A stretch of 20,559 bases of DNA from Chloroflexi bacterium RBG_19FT_COMBO_55_16 (GTDB taxonomy: Bacteria > Chloroflexota > Anaerolineae > Anaerolineales > UBA4823): positions 175 through 20,733 of the forward strand of contig MGOK01000122.1 in assembly GCA_001795335.1 (NCBI GenBank), given 5' to 3'. Position 1 is the stretch's first letter. Each line of letters begins with the position of its first letter. The notes below the pieces were generated by a model. The model ran no database searches, was not told the DNA's origin, and saw nothing but the letters and a program-made list of their open reading frames with translations. Shown in pieces: positions 1 to 6,255 of this stretch. The position numbers were made by a program, and so were the translations under genes.

Positions 1-352
1 CGACCTGGGGAGTTTGCCCCTCCAGGTAGATTTGCTCGACCCATACGTTGAAATTAGTCGTCTGGATATCTTTGGGTTCCACGCCTTGAGCGGTTAGCGC
101 AGACATAATCTCGTTGATCACTGCCTGGTTCTGACTGGCAGCTACCTCAACCGAATCTGCCAGGATATCTACGCCAACCTGAACCTGCGCCTGGTCTGGT
201 TTGCCAATCGCTTCCCCTTTACCGATCACGGTGATTTCCCCACCAGCAGGCTTGACATCACTTTTATCTACTGTGCCACAGCCGCCGAGAACCAATGCTA
301 TCATGGTCAAAAGGACCCAAATTGTGAGCTTTAGGGGTTTACTTGTTAACAT
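1..352 (-). CDS. SIMPL (DUF541) domain lipoprotein, partial at left edge
   Basis: The first ATG (complement of 350-352) follows a good Shine-Dalgarno AAAGGAG about 9 nt upstream on the minus strand. The product opens with a lipoprotein signal peptide: basic n-region, hydrophobic stretch and lipobox LGGC with the lipidated Cys at residue 25. The mature part starts GGEITVIGKGEA, then QAQVQVGVDI, then NEIMSALTAQGVEPKDIQTT. This is the typical opening of SIMPL/DUF541 (YggE-like) proteins, in which a conserved beta-strand is followed by a helix and a 'Gv...DiqT' turn. The family is extracytoplasmic and its biochemical role is poorly known; some members help in oxidative-stress tolerance or oligomerise. 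About 117 residues are visible and the C-terminal half lies outside the window. It is probably the last gene visible of a minus-strand unit behind the response regulator and the broken small lipoprotein gene, whose stop codon overlaps this ATG (ATGTTAA). Confidence 0.8.
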   Translation of the reverse strand, partial: MLTSKPLKLTIWVLLTMIALVLGGCGTVDKSDVKPAGGEITVIGKGEAIGKPDQAQVQVGVDILADSVEVAASQNQAVINEIMSALTAQGVEPKDIQTTNFNVWVEQIYLEGQTPQV

Positions 353-656
353 AATTCTTCTCCTTTATCTATAAAGACGAATTCCTGGTAAAAAGGTTCC
401 AAACGCGGAAGTACGGAAATTCGAAGTGAATCCCCCCAGATTCTGGTATCCTCTCCCCCGACAAAGAAAGGATCCATGAAGACAAGCACAAAATCCCTGG
501 CATGGACAATGAGCTGGTACGTTTCTACCAGCAGATTTCCTCCGGGTGGAGCCTGGTCGAACCTGAATCCTCCTTCGTTGTCAGTACACAGGCAAGCAAA
601 ATAATCCCGGCGACCAACGCGCTGAACAAAACCTGCGTCAGGACTGATTTAAACAC
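346..656 (-). pseudogene. Small lipoprotein gene, probably frameshifted
   Basis: Two overlapping minus-strand frames together look like one small lipoprotein. Starting from a GTG at 656, one frame gives a hydrophobic signal with a lipobox-like ending (AGIILLAC) and soon stops. A second frame, open from 648 to 346 but with no good start codon, carries a plausible mature domain: TDNEGGFRFDQAPPGGNLLV, then YQLIVHARDFVLVF, then RIWGDSLRISVLPRLEPFYQ. Joining them with one frameshift near 575-600 would give a product of about 95 residues. Its TAA stop overlaps the ATG of the SIMPL gene, which suggests a former translationally coupled pair. I do not recognise the family. It could be a true pseudogene, a sequencing error or programmed frameshifting. 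No obvious slippery heptamer was seen. Confidence 0.4.
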
Positions 657-701
657 ATGTTAAAAACTCTCATGCACGACTTAAATAAATACCACAATTA
701 G

Positions 702-757
702 GTCACAAATTAGTCATAAATTATGTCAAAATCGGTCGTAAATTAGTGTCCAAAGTC
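702..757. promoter_or_regulatory. Pho-box-like array of about 11-bp direct repeats
   Basis: On the plus strand GTC begins at 702, 713, 725, 735, 748 and 755. Four units follow a common pattern: GTCACAAATTA (702), GTCATAAATTA (713), GTCAAAATCG (725) and GTCGTAAATTA (735). The spacing of 10 to 13 bp is about one helical turn. This resembles the tandem TGTCA-plus-AT-rich 11-bp units bound by PhoB/OmpR-type winged-helix regulators. The adjacent gene (843-1568) encodes exactly such a regulator. A TACAAT hexamer at 770-775 lies just downstream on the plus strand. On the minus strand the array lies upstream of the two lipoprotein genes. Binding is inferred, not shown. Confidence 0.5.
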
Positions 758-842
758 GTAGTTCTTAAATACAATAATTTCTGTTTGAGGATGGTTAGAT
801 TTATTCTGGACAGAACCGAGGGAGATCGAGCGGAGCGCAGGC

Positions 843-1568
843 TTAGGTTACCAGGAACCGATAACCTAAACCAGCCTCTGTAATAATATAACGTGGCTGA
901 CCAGTATCCGGTTCGATTTTCCTGCGCAGGCGATAAACGACATTCTTAAGCAAGACACTATCCCCTTCCCCCGCGTACCCCCATACCCACTCGACGATGG
1001 TATCAGACTCAAGTATCCATGACGGATTTACCATAAAAAAGTAAAGCAAACGGAATTCCAGGTTCGTCAACTTGACAATGGTACTTTGCTTGATCATCAC
1101 CTGGCGGTGGGTGGTATCTAATCTAAAATCCCCGACCTCAAGCCTTTTTGGGGAGATCGCAGAGGCAGAGCGAGATCGGCGCAGCCAGGAGTTCACCTTA
1201 GCAAGGAACAAAGCCGGACTGATAGGCTTGGTGACGCATTCGTCCACCCCTGTTTGGTAGGCCTCTAAGATATGCGTTTCGTTATTTCTGGGGGTAAATA
1301 ACAGTATCGGGGCATTCGTCTCTATGCGTATCTGGCGACAAATGTCAATCCCATCCAATTTCGGTGAATTGATGTCAACAATGACCAGGTCAGGCAGTTC
1401 AGTCATTGATTGTCCATCAAGTTCCAGAACCGTACTCGACAGTATGGCCAATATATGCCTTTTTCGCAGGCTGTGTGCCCAGATCGATGCGATTTCTTCA
1501 TCATCGCACACGATCATTACTGTGGGATGATCAAAATAAGGTGTGATCTCAGGAAGATAGGCATTCAT
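843..1568 (-). CDS. OmpR/PhoB-family response regulator (orphan)
   Basis: This 241-residue protein has a receiver domain followed by a winged-helix DNA-binding domain. In the receiver (about residues 16-130) the acidic pair is D22/D23, the phospho-acceptor is D65 in LVIVDINSP, the switch Thr is T92 and the conserved Lys is K114 in TKP. The effector domain (about 143-240) contains LTNLEFRLLYFFMVNPSWIL, the recognition helix region around LLKNVVYRLRRKIEP and the C-terminal hairpin ITEAGLGYRFLV. All of these are canonical, so phosphorylation-dependent DNA binding is expected. No histidine kinase lies beside it, so the partner is unknown. The start at 1568 puts the receiver in register after a 15-residue lead. 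No strong Shine-Dalgarno is seen. A sigma70-like promoter with an embedded palindrome lies upstream at 1616-1644. Confidence 0.93.
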   Translation of the reverse strand: MNAYLPEITPYFDHPTVMIVCDDEEIASIWAHSLRKRHILAILSSTVLELDGQSMTELPDLVIVDINSPKLDGIDICRQIRIETNAPILLFTPRNNETHILEAYQTGVDECVTKPISPALFLAKVNSWLRRSRSASAISPKRLEVGDFRLDTTHRQVMIKQSTIVKLTNLEFRLLYFFMVNPSWILESDTIVEWVWGYAGEGDSVLLKNVVYRLRRKIEPDTGQPRYIITEAGLGYRFLVT

Positions 1569-1615
1569 AAAATCTACTTGTTATAGATATCGAGATTTTT
1601 TACAAGCCTAATATA

Positions 1616-1644
1616 AGTATAGACAAGTTTGTCTATTAAATCAA
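1616..1644 (-). promoter_or_regulatory. Promoter of the response regulator
   Basis: On the minus strand, TTGATT (complement of 1639-1644) and TATACT (complement of 1616-1621) are separated by 17 bp. This is a good sigma70-type match located 48-76 bp upstream of the regulator ATG. Confidence 0.55.
1619..1636. promoter_or_regulatory. 18-bp palindromic operator candidate
   Basis: ATAGACAA-GT-TTGTCTAT is a perfect inverted repeat with 8-bp arms around a 2-bp centre. It fills most of the spacer between the -35 and -10 of the regulator promoter, which is a classic repressor position. The symmetric form suggests a dimeric HTH repressor rather than the OmpR-type regulator, which prefers direct repeats. 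Confidence 0.5.
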
Positions 1645-1808
1645 ATTAATAATATTTTTCACATATAATTTGTATTTCTCAAATTATTCCTGACTAACCC
1701 CCACAATTATTTGAGAATCGATTTTCTTACGAATAATGTTGGATCAACCGGCTTGAAAGAAAATTGGGGAAAGCTTGCGTTTTTTCGGAATATGTGTAAT
1801 AATTCTAC

Positions 1809-1860
1809 ATACCCTCCCTACCTGGTTGTCCCCCCCAACTAGGCAGGAAGGGTATTTTTT
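1809..1860 (+). terminator. Strong intrinsic terminator with no upstream gene
   Basis: The left arm from 1809 begins ATACCCT and the right arm ends AGGGTAT (1849-1855). Further paired blocks CCT/AGG, CCT/AGG and GTT/AAC are separated by single mismatches. The loop is a C run near 1829-1836, and six T follow at 1855-1860. The T run fixes the direction as plus. No plus-strand gene precedes it, because the nearest gene (the regulator) is on the minus strand. It may end a small RNA, or attenuate a leader of the 2109 gene. Confidence 0.7.
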
Positions 1861-1893
1861 CGAAAATCTTACTTCGGTGATTTAAATAAATCC

Positions 1894-1925
1894 GGGGCGG
1901 GGCCCACCCAACTGTCTCCCGCCCC
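1894..1925. repeat. GC-rich hairpin in the intergenic region
   Basis: GGGGCGGG (1894-1901) pairs perfectly with CCCGCCCC (1918-1925) around a 16-nt loop. It lies just after the terminator and before the putative promoter of the aminopeptidase gene. There is no clean T run directly after it. Together with the preceding hairpin it makes this 540-bp gap structurally rich. Apart from these hairpins and the promoter-like sites I see nothing else in 1661-2108. Confidence 0.4.
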
Positions 1926-1935
1926 CAGTAAACTT

Positions 1936-1965
1936 TTGAAATTTTTCCCCCATTCTAAATAAGAT
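1936..1965 (+). promoter_or_regulatory. Possible promoter for the M29 aminopeptidase
   Basis: TTGAAA (1936-1941) and TAAGAT (1960-1965) are separated by 18 bp and lie downstream of the terminator. The -35 is good and the -10 is weak. It is the best sigma70-like pair I noticed before 2109. Confidence 0.3.
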
Positions 1966-2108
1966 AACGCTAATAAAAGGATTTTGTTACAGTTGAGTTG
2001 TCAGTTTTTTTTAGAGAAAATTGTGAGATTTCCAGCGATTTACAAGCATGTGGAATATTCAATCTTCCTATGCCTTGAATCTAAACCTATACTGAAAGGA
2101 ACCTGATC

Positions 2109-3209
2109 ATGCCCGATCCGCGCGTCCAAAAACTTGCTGAAGTTCTGGTGAACTATTCGCTCGAACTCAAGCTAGGCCAACAGCTAGCCATCCGCACCAA
2201 CCCATTAGGTGAAGCGCTCGCCATTGCCGTCTATGCTGAAGCTATTAAGGCCGGCGCGCATGTCTTTACACAGGTAGCTCTCCCCGGCGGTGAGGAAATC
2301 TTTTTCAAGCTCGCCTCTGACGAGCAATTGGATTTCATCTCTCCAGTACGTAAAATGATTGTCGAAACTTTCGATGCTCAAATCGGGATCGGCGCTGAGT
2401 ACAACACCCGCTCTCTCAGTGGCGTCGAACCGGATCGCATCGCTCGCGCTCGAAAAGCTGGCGCCCCGCTTTCTAAAATATTCATGGACCGATCTGCTCG
2501 GAACGAACTGCGCTGGTGCTATACTGAATTCCCGACCTATGCCAGCGCCCAGGAAGCGGATATGAGCCTGGCAGACTATGAAGAATTCGTCTATGGGGCT
2601 GGTCTTTTGAGTGAGCCAGACCCTGTAGCTGCTTGGAAGGAAGAAGGCCTCCGACAAATGAAGTTAATTGCCTGGTTGGCCAACAAACACGAAGTAGTGT
2701 TCAAAGGTGAGTACATCGATCTCACCCTTTCGATTAAAGATCGGAAGTTCAAAGAAGCGGATGGCAAATACAACTTCCCTGACGGAGAGATTTTCACCGG
2801 CCCGGTTGAAACCTCAGCCAATGGTTGGGTCCGTTTTAGCTATCCAGCTATTTACGATGGGCAAGAAGTCAAAGATGTAGAACTGTGGTTCGAGAATGGC
2901 AAAGCGGTTCGGGAAAAAGCGAGCAAAGGCCAGGAACTATTGACCTCCTTGCTTAACACTGACCAGGGGTCACGTTTCCTGGGGGAATGGGGCATTGGCA
3001 CCAATTACGGTATCCAGCGCTTCACCAAGAATATGCTATTCGACGAAAAGATTGGCGGCACCATTCACTTCGCTTTGGGCGCCAGCTATCCGGAAACCGG
3101 TGGGGTGAACGAGTCTGGCTTGCATTGGGACATGTTATGTGACATGGCGCAGAGCGAGATCACCGTGGACGGCGAGATTTTTTACCGTGACGGAAAACCG
3201 GTAATATAA
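2109..3209 (+). CDS. M29-family aminopeptidase (AmpS/AmpT/PepS-like)
   Basis: This 366-residue protein matches the length and order of the peptidase family M29 (thermophilic aminopeptidase), cytosolic dimetal enzymes that release N-terminal residues from short peptides. The expected metal ligands are visible: E227 in FPDGEIFTGP, E293 in FLGEWGIGTN, H320 in IHFALG, and H339 and D341 in LHWDM. The N-terminal part (about 1-215) is the usual substrate-restricting domain. The ATG follows GAAAGGA with correct spacing. It is the first gene of the plus-strand run, with arfB starting 24 bp after its stop. Nothing looks truncated. Substrate preference cannot be read from the sequence. Confidence 0.92.
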   Translation: MPDPRVQKLAEVLVNYSLELKLGQQLAIRTNPLGEALAIAVYAEAIKAGAHVFTQVALPGGEEIFFKLASDEQLDFISPVRKMIVETFDAQIGIGAEYNTRSLSGVEPDRIARARKAGAPLSKIFMDRSARNELRWCYTEFPTYASAQEADMSLADYEEFVYGAGLLSEPDPVAAWKEEGLRQMKLIAWLANKHEVVFKGEYIDLTLSIKDRKFKEADGKYNFPDGEIFTGPVETSANGWVRFSYPAIYDGQEVKDVELWFENGKAVREKASKGQELLTSLLNTDQGSRFLGEWGIGTNYGIQRFTKNMLFDEKIGGTIHFALGASYPETGGVNESGLHWDMLCDMAQSEITVDGEIFYRDGKPVI

Positions 3210-3233
3210 TAACTATATCCATAATAGTTGTGT

Positions 3234-3659
3234 ATGATTCGCATCACAGCTGAAATCATTCTCAAAGAGAGTGAAATCCAGGAGGAATTCATTCGCGCCT
3301 CGGGACCTGGCGGTCAAAACGTAAACAAAGTCTCAACCGGTGTGCAATTGCGGTTTGATGTCAGAAATTCGTCCTCCTTGTCTGAGGATGTGCGCCGTCG
3401 CCTGATGCGATTAGCCGGCCGGCAGATCAACGAATCCGGTGTTTTGGTGATCGAGGCGAAGCAATTCCGCACCCAGAATCGCAACCGTCAAGCAGCTCTG
3501 AATCGTCTGGTCGAACTCATACAGAAGGCAGCTATAAAACCAAAAACACGCCATAAAACCCGGCCTACTGTCGAATCAAAACGAAAACGTTTGGAATCAA
3601 AGCACCGGCGTAGCCTGATAAAGAAGCACCGTCGAATTCCTCCGATGGATGAGATTTAA
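3234..3659 (+). CDS. arfB: Alternative ribosome-rescue factor ArfB (YaeJ-type GGQ hydrolase)
   Basis: This 141-residue peptidyl-tRNA hydrolase frees ribosomes stalled on non-stop mRNA. The catalytic loop is RASGPGGQNVNKVSTGV with G26-G27-Q28, and NKVSTGVQLRFDV continues the RF1-like fold. The C-terminal tail (about 101-135) is rich in Lys and Arg. In this family such a tail enters the empty mRNA channel. This length and tail separate ArfB from RF1/RF2, which have an N-terminal decoding domain. I chose ATG 3234 over an upstream in-frame TTG at 3228 because family members begin directly with the M-I/V-x-I strand. The Shine-Dalgarno is weak, so translation may be linked to the aminopeptidase mRNA. 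Confidence 0.92.
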   Translation: MIRITAEIILKESEIQEEFIRASGPGGQNVNKVSTGVQLRFDVRNSSSLSEDVRRRLMRLAGRQINESGVLVIEAKQFRTQNRNRQAALNRLVELIQKAAIKPKTRHKTRPTVESKRKRLESKHRRSLIKKHRRIPPMDEI

Positions 3660-3696
3660 GTCCTCAGGGTTTAGTCAGTATCTGAAGGAGCACCTT

Positions 3697-4080
3697 ATGA
3701 AACTCTCACAGATGTATCCTCGCCGATATGCCACCGGTGAAGACCTGAAAGGACAATCGGTCTCCCTGACGATTACTAAAGTCACTCAGGAGAAAATGCA
3801 TCCCCAACCCAATGCACCCGAGGTTGAACGTTGGGTGATTTACTTCAAGGAAACCCAGAAAGGAGTTATCCTCAGCCGCACGTTGGCTTACCAAATCGGT
3901 GAGGCAGTCGGCGATGAAGAAACAGATCATTGGATAGGCAAACGCGTCACCCTCTATCCACAGCCGATGATGGTTGGCGGGAAACGAGTCACAGCTATTC
4001 GGGCCCGATCTGCTGGTGCAGCCAAAGACAAACCTCCCGGGAGTATCGCAGAGGAAGGTGAGCAAGAATACAATTTTTGA
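3697..4080 (+). CDS. Phage-type conserved hypothetical protein
   Basis: A 127-residue soluble protein. ATG 3697 has a clear AAGGAG 7-8 nt upstream, which rules out the longer frame from 3649 that overlaps arfB. It opens MKLSQMYPRRYATGEDLKGQ and continues with SVSLTITKVTQEKM, WVIYFKETQKGVILSRTLAY and DHWIGKRVTLYP. This pattern (start 'MKLSQ(M/L)(Y/F)P', then a strand-rich core, then 'W.GKr.tLYp') recalls small proteins common in phage and integrative-element early regions, often near recombination genes. That link is from memory and is tentative. The Lys/Pro-rich tail ends acidic (EEGEQEYNF). No other phage gene surrounds it, so it may be a domesticated or stranded element gene. Function unknown. 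Confidence 0.75.
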   Translation: MKLSQMYPRRYATGEDLKGQSVSLTITKVTQEKMHPQPNAPEVERWVIYFKETQKGVILSRTLAYQIGEAVGDEETDHWIGKRVTLYPQPMMVGGKRVTAIRARSAGAAKDKPPGSIAEEGEQEYNF

Positions 4081-4177
4081 GATTAGAGTCCATACCTGCT
4101 AAAGAATCTGCCTTACCTGGCCTACGGGCAAACTTAGAGCAAATGCAAGGGGAACTCCCGACTACTCAATAAGTATC

Positions 4178-4257
4178 TATCCGAAAAATAAAGGGGGTCG
4201 GGGTGTGTCGCGGCGCAAAGCGCCGCGACACACCCCACTTTCCCGAATTTTCGGATA
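4178..4257. repeat. 80-bp near-palindromic element with a 17-bp perfect hairpin
   Basis: The inner stem is perfect: the left arm 4200-4216 (begins GGGGTGTG, ends GGCGC) pairs over 17 bp with 4220-4236 around an AAA loop. An outer stem pairs TATCCGAAAA (4178-4187) with TTTTCGGATA (4248-4257). Between them are GGG/CCC and G-T pairs. The whole element is gene-free. It lacks a T run, so it does not look like a classic terminator. The two-level symmetry suggests a REP/MITE-like mobile palindrome or a strong RNA processing or stability structure. Confidence 0.7.
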
Positions 4258-4282
4258 TGTTCTAAAGGATAAGAAAGATCAT

Positions 4283-4525
4283 ATGGACTACCCTGAGCTC
4301 AATACCCTTCTCTTGTCAGGTATCATTTTTCTGGTCGCTGTGAGCATTGGCATGCTCGCGCTACTCTTGAGAGTCCGCCTCTCCCCAACAGCCAGGATCA
4401 TCCTCTCTATCATCCTTGTTGTTTGCCTACTTGGCGCTGTGTTGTTGGCATTTTTTTTGTACCGCGCCGTTACGCCAGAAGCCGGACTACCGATTGGTTT
4501 ATTGGCTCGGCTTTCGTATCGATAG
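4283..4525 (+). CDS. Small two-TM membrane protein, unknown
   Basis: An 80-residue protein with two strongly hydrophobic segments: SGIIFLVAVSIGMLALLL (about residues 12-29) and IILSIILVVCLLGAVLLAFF (about 39-58). They are joined by the short positive loop RVRLSPTAR. The C-terminus is short and ends with Arg. I chose ATG 4283 because the longer frame (GTG 4205) begins inside the perfect hairpin and encodes a low-complexity basic lead. An AAAGGAT element is 13-19 nt upstream, so the ribosome site is weak. I recognise no family. Confidence 0.55.
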   Translation: MDYPELNTLLLSGIIFLVAVSIGMLALLLRVRLSPTARIILSIILVVCLLGAVLLAFFLYRAVTPEAGLPIGLLARLSYR

Positions 4526-4559
4526 TATTGTCGAATAAATCAGAGGAGTATCAATTCCA

Positions 4560-5234
4560 GTGCTAACAGTAACGCCCTCTTGGAGGACAGCTTACCCCGG
4601 AGCAGTTGTTGGAATTCTTGCCATGCACGATGTGGCTAATCCTGAGCATCATCCTGAGCTGGAAAATCAAAAAGCAATCTTGGAAGACCAGCTACGCGAT
4701 CGGTATTCCAATCTTGACCGGGATTCCCTGGAAGCGCTCCCCGAGGTCCAGGCCTACCAAACTTACTACCAGAGCTTTAAGAAGACTTATCATCTCCTGT
4801 TGCAGCTTGAATCGGTCGTTTTCAAACACAAGCCGATTCCGCGTGTCGCTGCGTTGGTCGAAGCCTTGTTTATGGCTGAGCTACAAGATCTCTTATTAAC
4901 AGCTGGTCATGACTTAGAGACTGTGCAATTACCAATTATGTTGGATGTAGCTAAAGGCAATGAGAGATACATCCTATTGCGGGGTGAGGAACAAATCCTC
5001 AAACCACACGATATGTTTATCGCTGACGCATTAGGGGTTATTTCGAGCGTGATTTATGGCCCTGATCTACGTACTCGCATTAGCCCTGGCACTCGCAGCG
5101 TGTTTTTTACCACTTACGCCCCGGCCGGGATCGGAGAAGAGGCGGTTCAGAACCATCTGCAAAACACCCGCAGGAACATCCTTTCAATCTCACCAAACGC
5201 TGGAACAGAATCGCTCACGCTGTATCGTGCTTGA
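4560..5234 (+). CDS. B3/B4 tRNA-binding (editing-like) domain protein
   Basis: A 224-residue protein resembling the stand-alone B3/B4 domain of the phenylalanyl-tRNA synthetase beta subunit. In the synthetase that domain clears Tyr-tRNA(Phe). Stand-alone versions are thought to act in trans on mischarged tRNA or free substrates, which is unproven here. Visible features are the opening strand AYPGAVVGILAMHDVANPE, the helical region with YQTYYQSFKKTYHLLLQLES, and HKPIPRVAALVEALFMAELQ corresponding to the 'lP.in.lVd..n' segment. GTG 4560 has GAGGAG 11 nt upstream. The EamA gene begins about 35 bp past its stop, so co-transcription is likely. No adjacent synthetase is present. Confidence 0.75.
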   Translation: MLTVTPSWRTAYPGAVVGILAMHDVANPEHHPELENQKAILEDQLRDRYSNLDRDSLEALPEVQAYQTYYQSFKKTYHLLLQLESVVFKHKPIPRVAALVEALFMAELQDLLLTAGHDLETVQLPIMLDVAKGNERYILLRGEEQILKPHDMFIADALGVISSVIYGPDLRTRISPGTRSVFFTTYAPAGIGEEAVQNHLQNTRRNILSISPNAGTESLTLYRA

Positions 5235-5269
5235 TAGGTCAGGCTCTCTTGTCTAGATTGAACGCACCG

Positions 5270-6169
5270 ATGCCTATTACCAAGCTTTCACGACCAGATA
5301 GGCAGAGCGGTCCGTGGCTTGTATTAGCCGCGGCCGTGTTATGGGGGACGACCGGAACTGCCCAGGCCTTTGCACCGGAGGGCGCCCAACCAGCAAGCGT
5401 CGGGGCAGTTCGTCTGGTAGTGGGTGGATTTACACTGCTTCTATTCGCTATTGTCCGAGGCGCTTTTCGTGGCCAAAAGCAATGGCTGTCATCTGCAACA
5501 GTCACTGCTGCTGTGGGTATCGCTCTCTACCAGCTGTGCTTCTTCGCCGGAGTCGCCAGGACAGGGGTTGCAGCGGGCACGATCGTTGCCATTGGCAGCG
5601 CACCGATTTTTGCGGGTCTCCTCGGACTTCCAGTCCGTGGGGAGCGCCCAGGATGGAGATGGGGGATAGCGACTGCCTTGGCGGTTCTCGGCTGTGCATT
5701 CTTGATTGCGGATAGCGGAGAAATACGCGTTAATCTTTCTGGCATCTTATTGGCGCTTGGTGCTGGGCTAGCTTATGCAACCTATGCGTTGGCCAGCAAA
5801 GGGTTGCTTGAAAAACAGCCCCCGGAGGCTGTAATGGCGATCGTTTTCTGTCTCGGCGCAATTCTCCTCTTCCCAGTGCTCGTCACTAGCAACTTAAACT
5901 GGATAACGATCCCACGTGGGCTTGGCGTAGCCTTACACCTCGGTTTAGTCACGACTGCGTTAGCTTACATTTTTTTCGCCCGTGGTTTAAGGCTTATCCC
6001 CGTGGCTACCGCAGTCACCTTATCCCTGGCAGAACCGCTCACAGCTGCCCTCCTGGGCCTGGTTGTGCTCGGGGAACAACACACCCCACTCGCGTTTTTA
6101 GGGATAGGTTTGATATTATCTGGATTGTTATTACTTTCGGCCAATCCCCTAAACCAACGCGTCTTTTAG
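5270..6169 (+). CDS. EamA/DMT-superfamily transporter
   Basis: A 299-residue, ten-helix inner-membrane protein made of two EamA repeats (about residues 15-150 and 155-290). Typical signatures are AAAVLWGTTGTAQAF in helix 1, GALRL-like VGAVRLVVGG, and the second-repeat pair ALGAGLAYATYALASKG and TVTLSLAEPLTAALLGLVVLGE. The family exports or imports amino acids, metabolites or drugs, and the substrate cannot be told from sequence. I prefer ATG 5270, because the longer frame from TTG 5231 overlaps the previous stop and adds a segment before the first helix that is not needed. The Shine-Dalgarno is poor, so coupling to the upstream gene is possible. Confidence 0.88.
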   Translation: MPITKLSRPDRQSGPWLVLAAAVLWGTTGTAQAFAPEGAQPASVGAVRLVVGGFTLLLFAIVRGAFRGQKQWLSSATVTAAVGIALYQLCFFAGVARTGVAAGTIVAIGSAPIFAGLLGLPVRGERPGWRWGIATALAVLGCAFLIADSGEIRVNLSGILLALGAGLAYATYALASKGLLEKQPPEAVMAIVFCLGAILLFPVLVTSNLNWITIPRGLGVALHLGLVTTALAYIFFARGLRLIPVATAVTLSLAEPLTAALLGLVVLGEQHTPLAFLGIGLILSGLLLLSANPLNQRVF

Positions 6170-6192
6170 CTAAGCTTTGGCGTATGCACAGG

Positions 6193-6198
6193 TATAAT
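6193..6198 (+). promoter_or_regulatory. Possible -10 element before the DinB-cyclase gene
   Basis: A perfect TATAAT lies 58-63 bp upstream of ATG 6256. There is no good -35 at the right spacing, so this is a weak call. Confidence 0.25.
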
Positions 6199-6255
6199 AA
6201 CTTACGAGAGCAATTTGGATTACTGCTCAGCCCTCTTTTGAGGTAGGTCAATATT

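Noticed and set aside
702..757. CRISPR array
   Set aside because: The units are only about 11 bp with no unique spacers. They fit regulator binding sites far better.
2205..2657. 150-codon antisense frame in the aminopeptidase gene
   Set aside because: Shadow of the M29 gene. It has no domain features and no ribosome site.
3649..3696. ATG 3649 for the phage-type gene
   Set aside because: It overlaps arfB and has no ribosome site. ATG 3697 has AAGGAG.
4205..4282. Longer start (GTG 4205) for the small membrane protein
   Set aside because: It begins inside the perfect hairpin and adds a low-complexity basic lead. The later ATG is more sensible.
5231..5269. TTG start for the EamA gene
   Set aside because: It overlaps the previous stop, has no ribosome site and adds no useful segment before helix 1.
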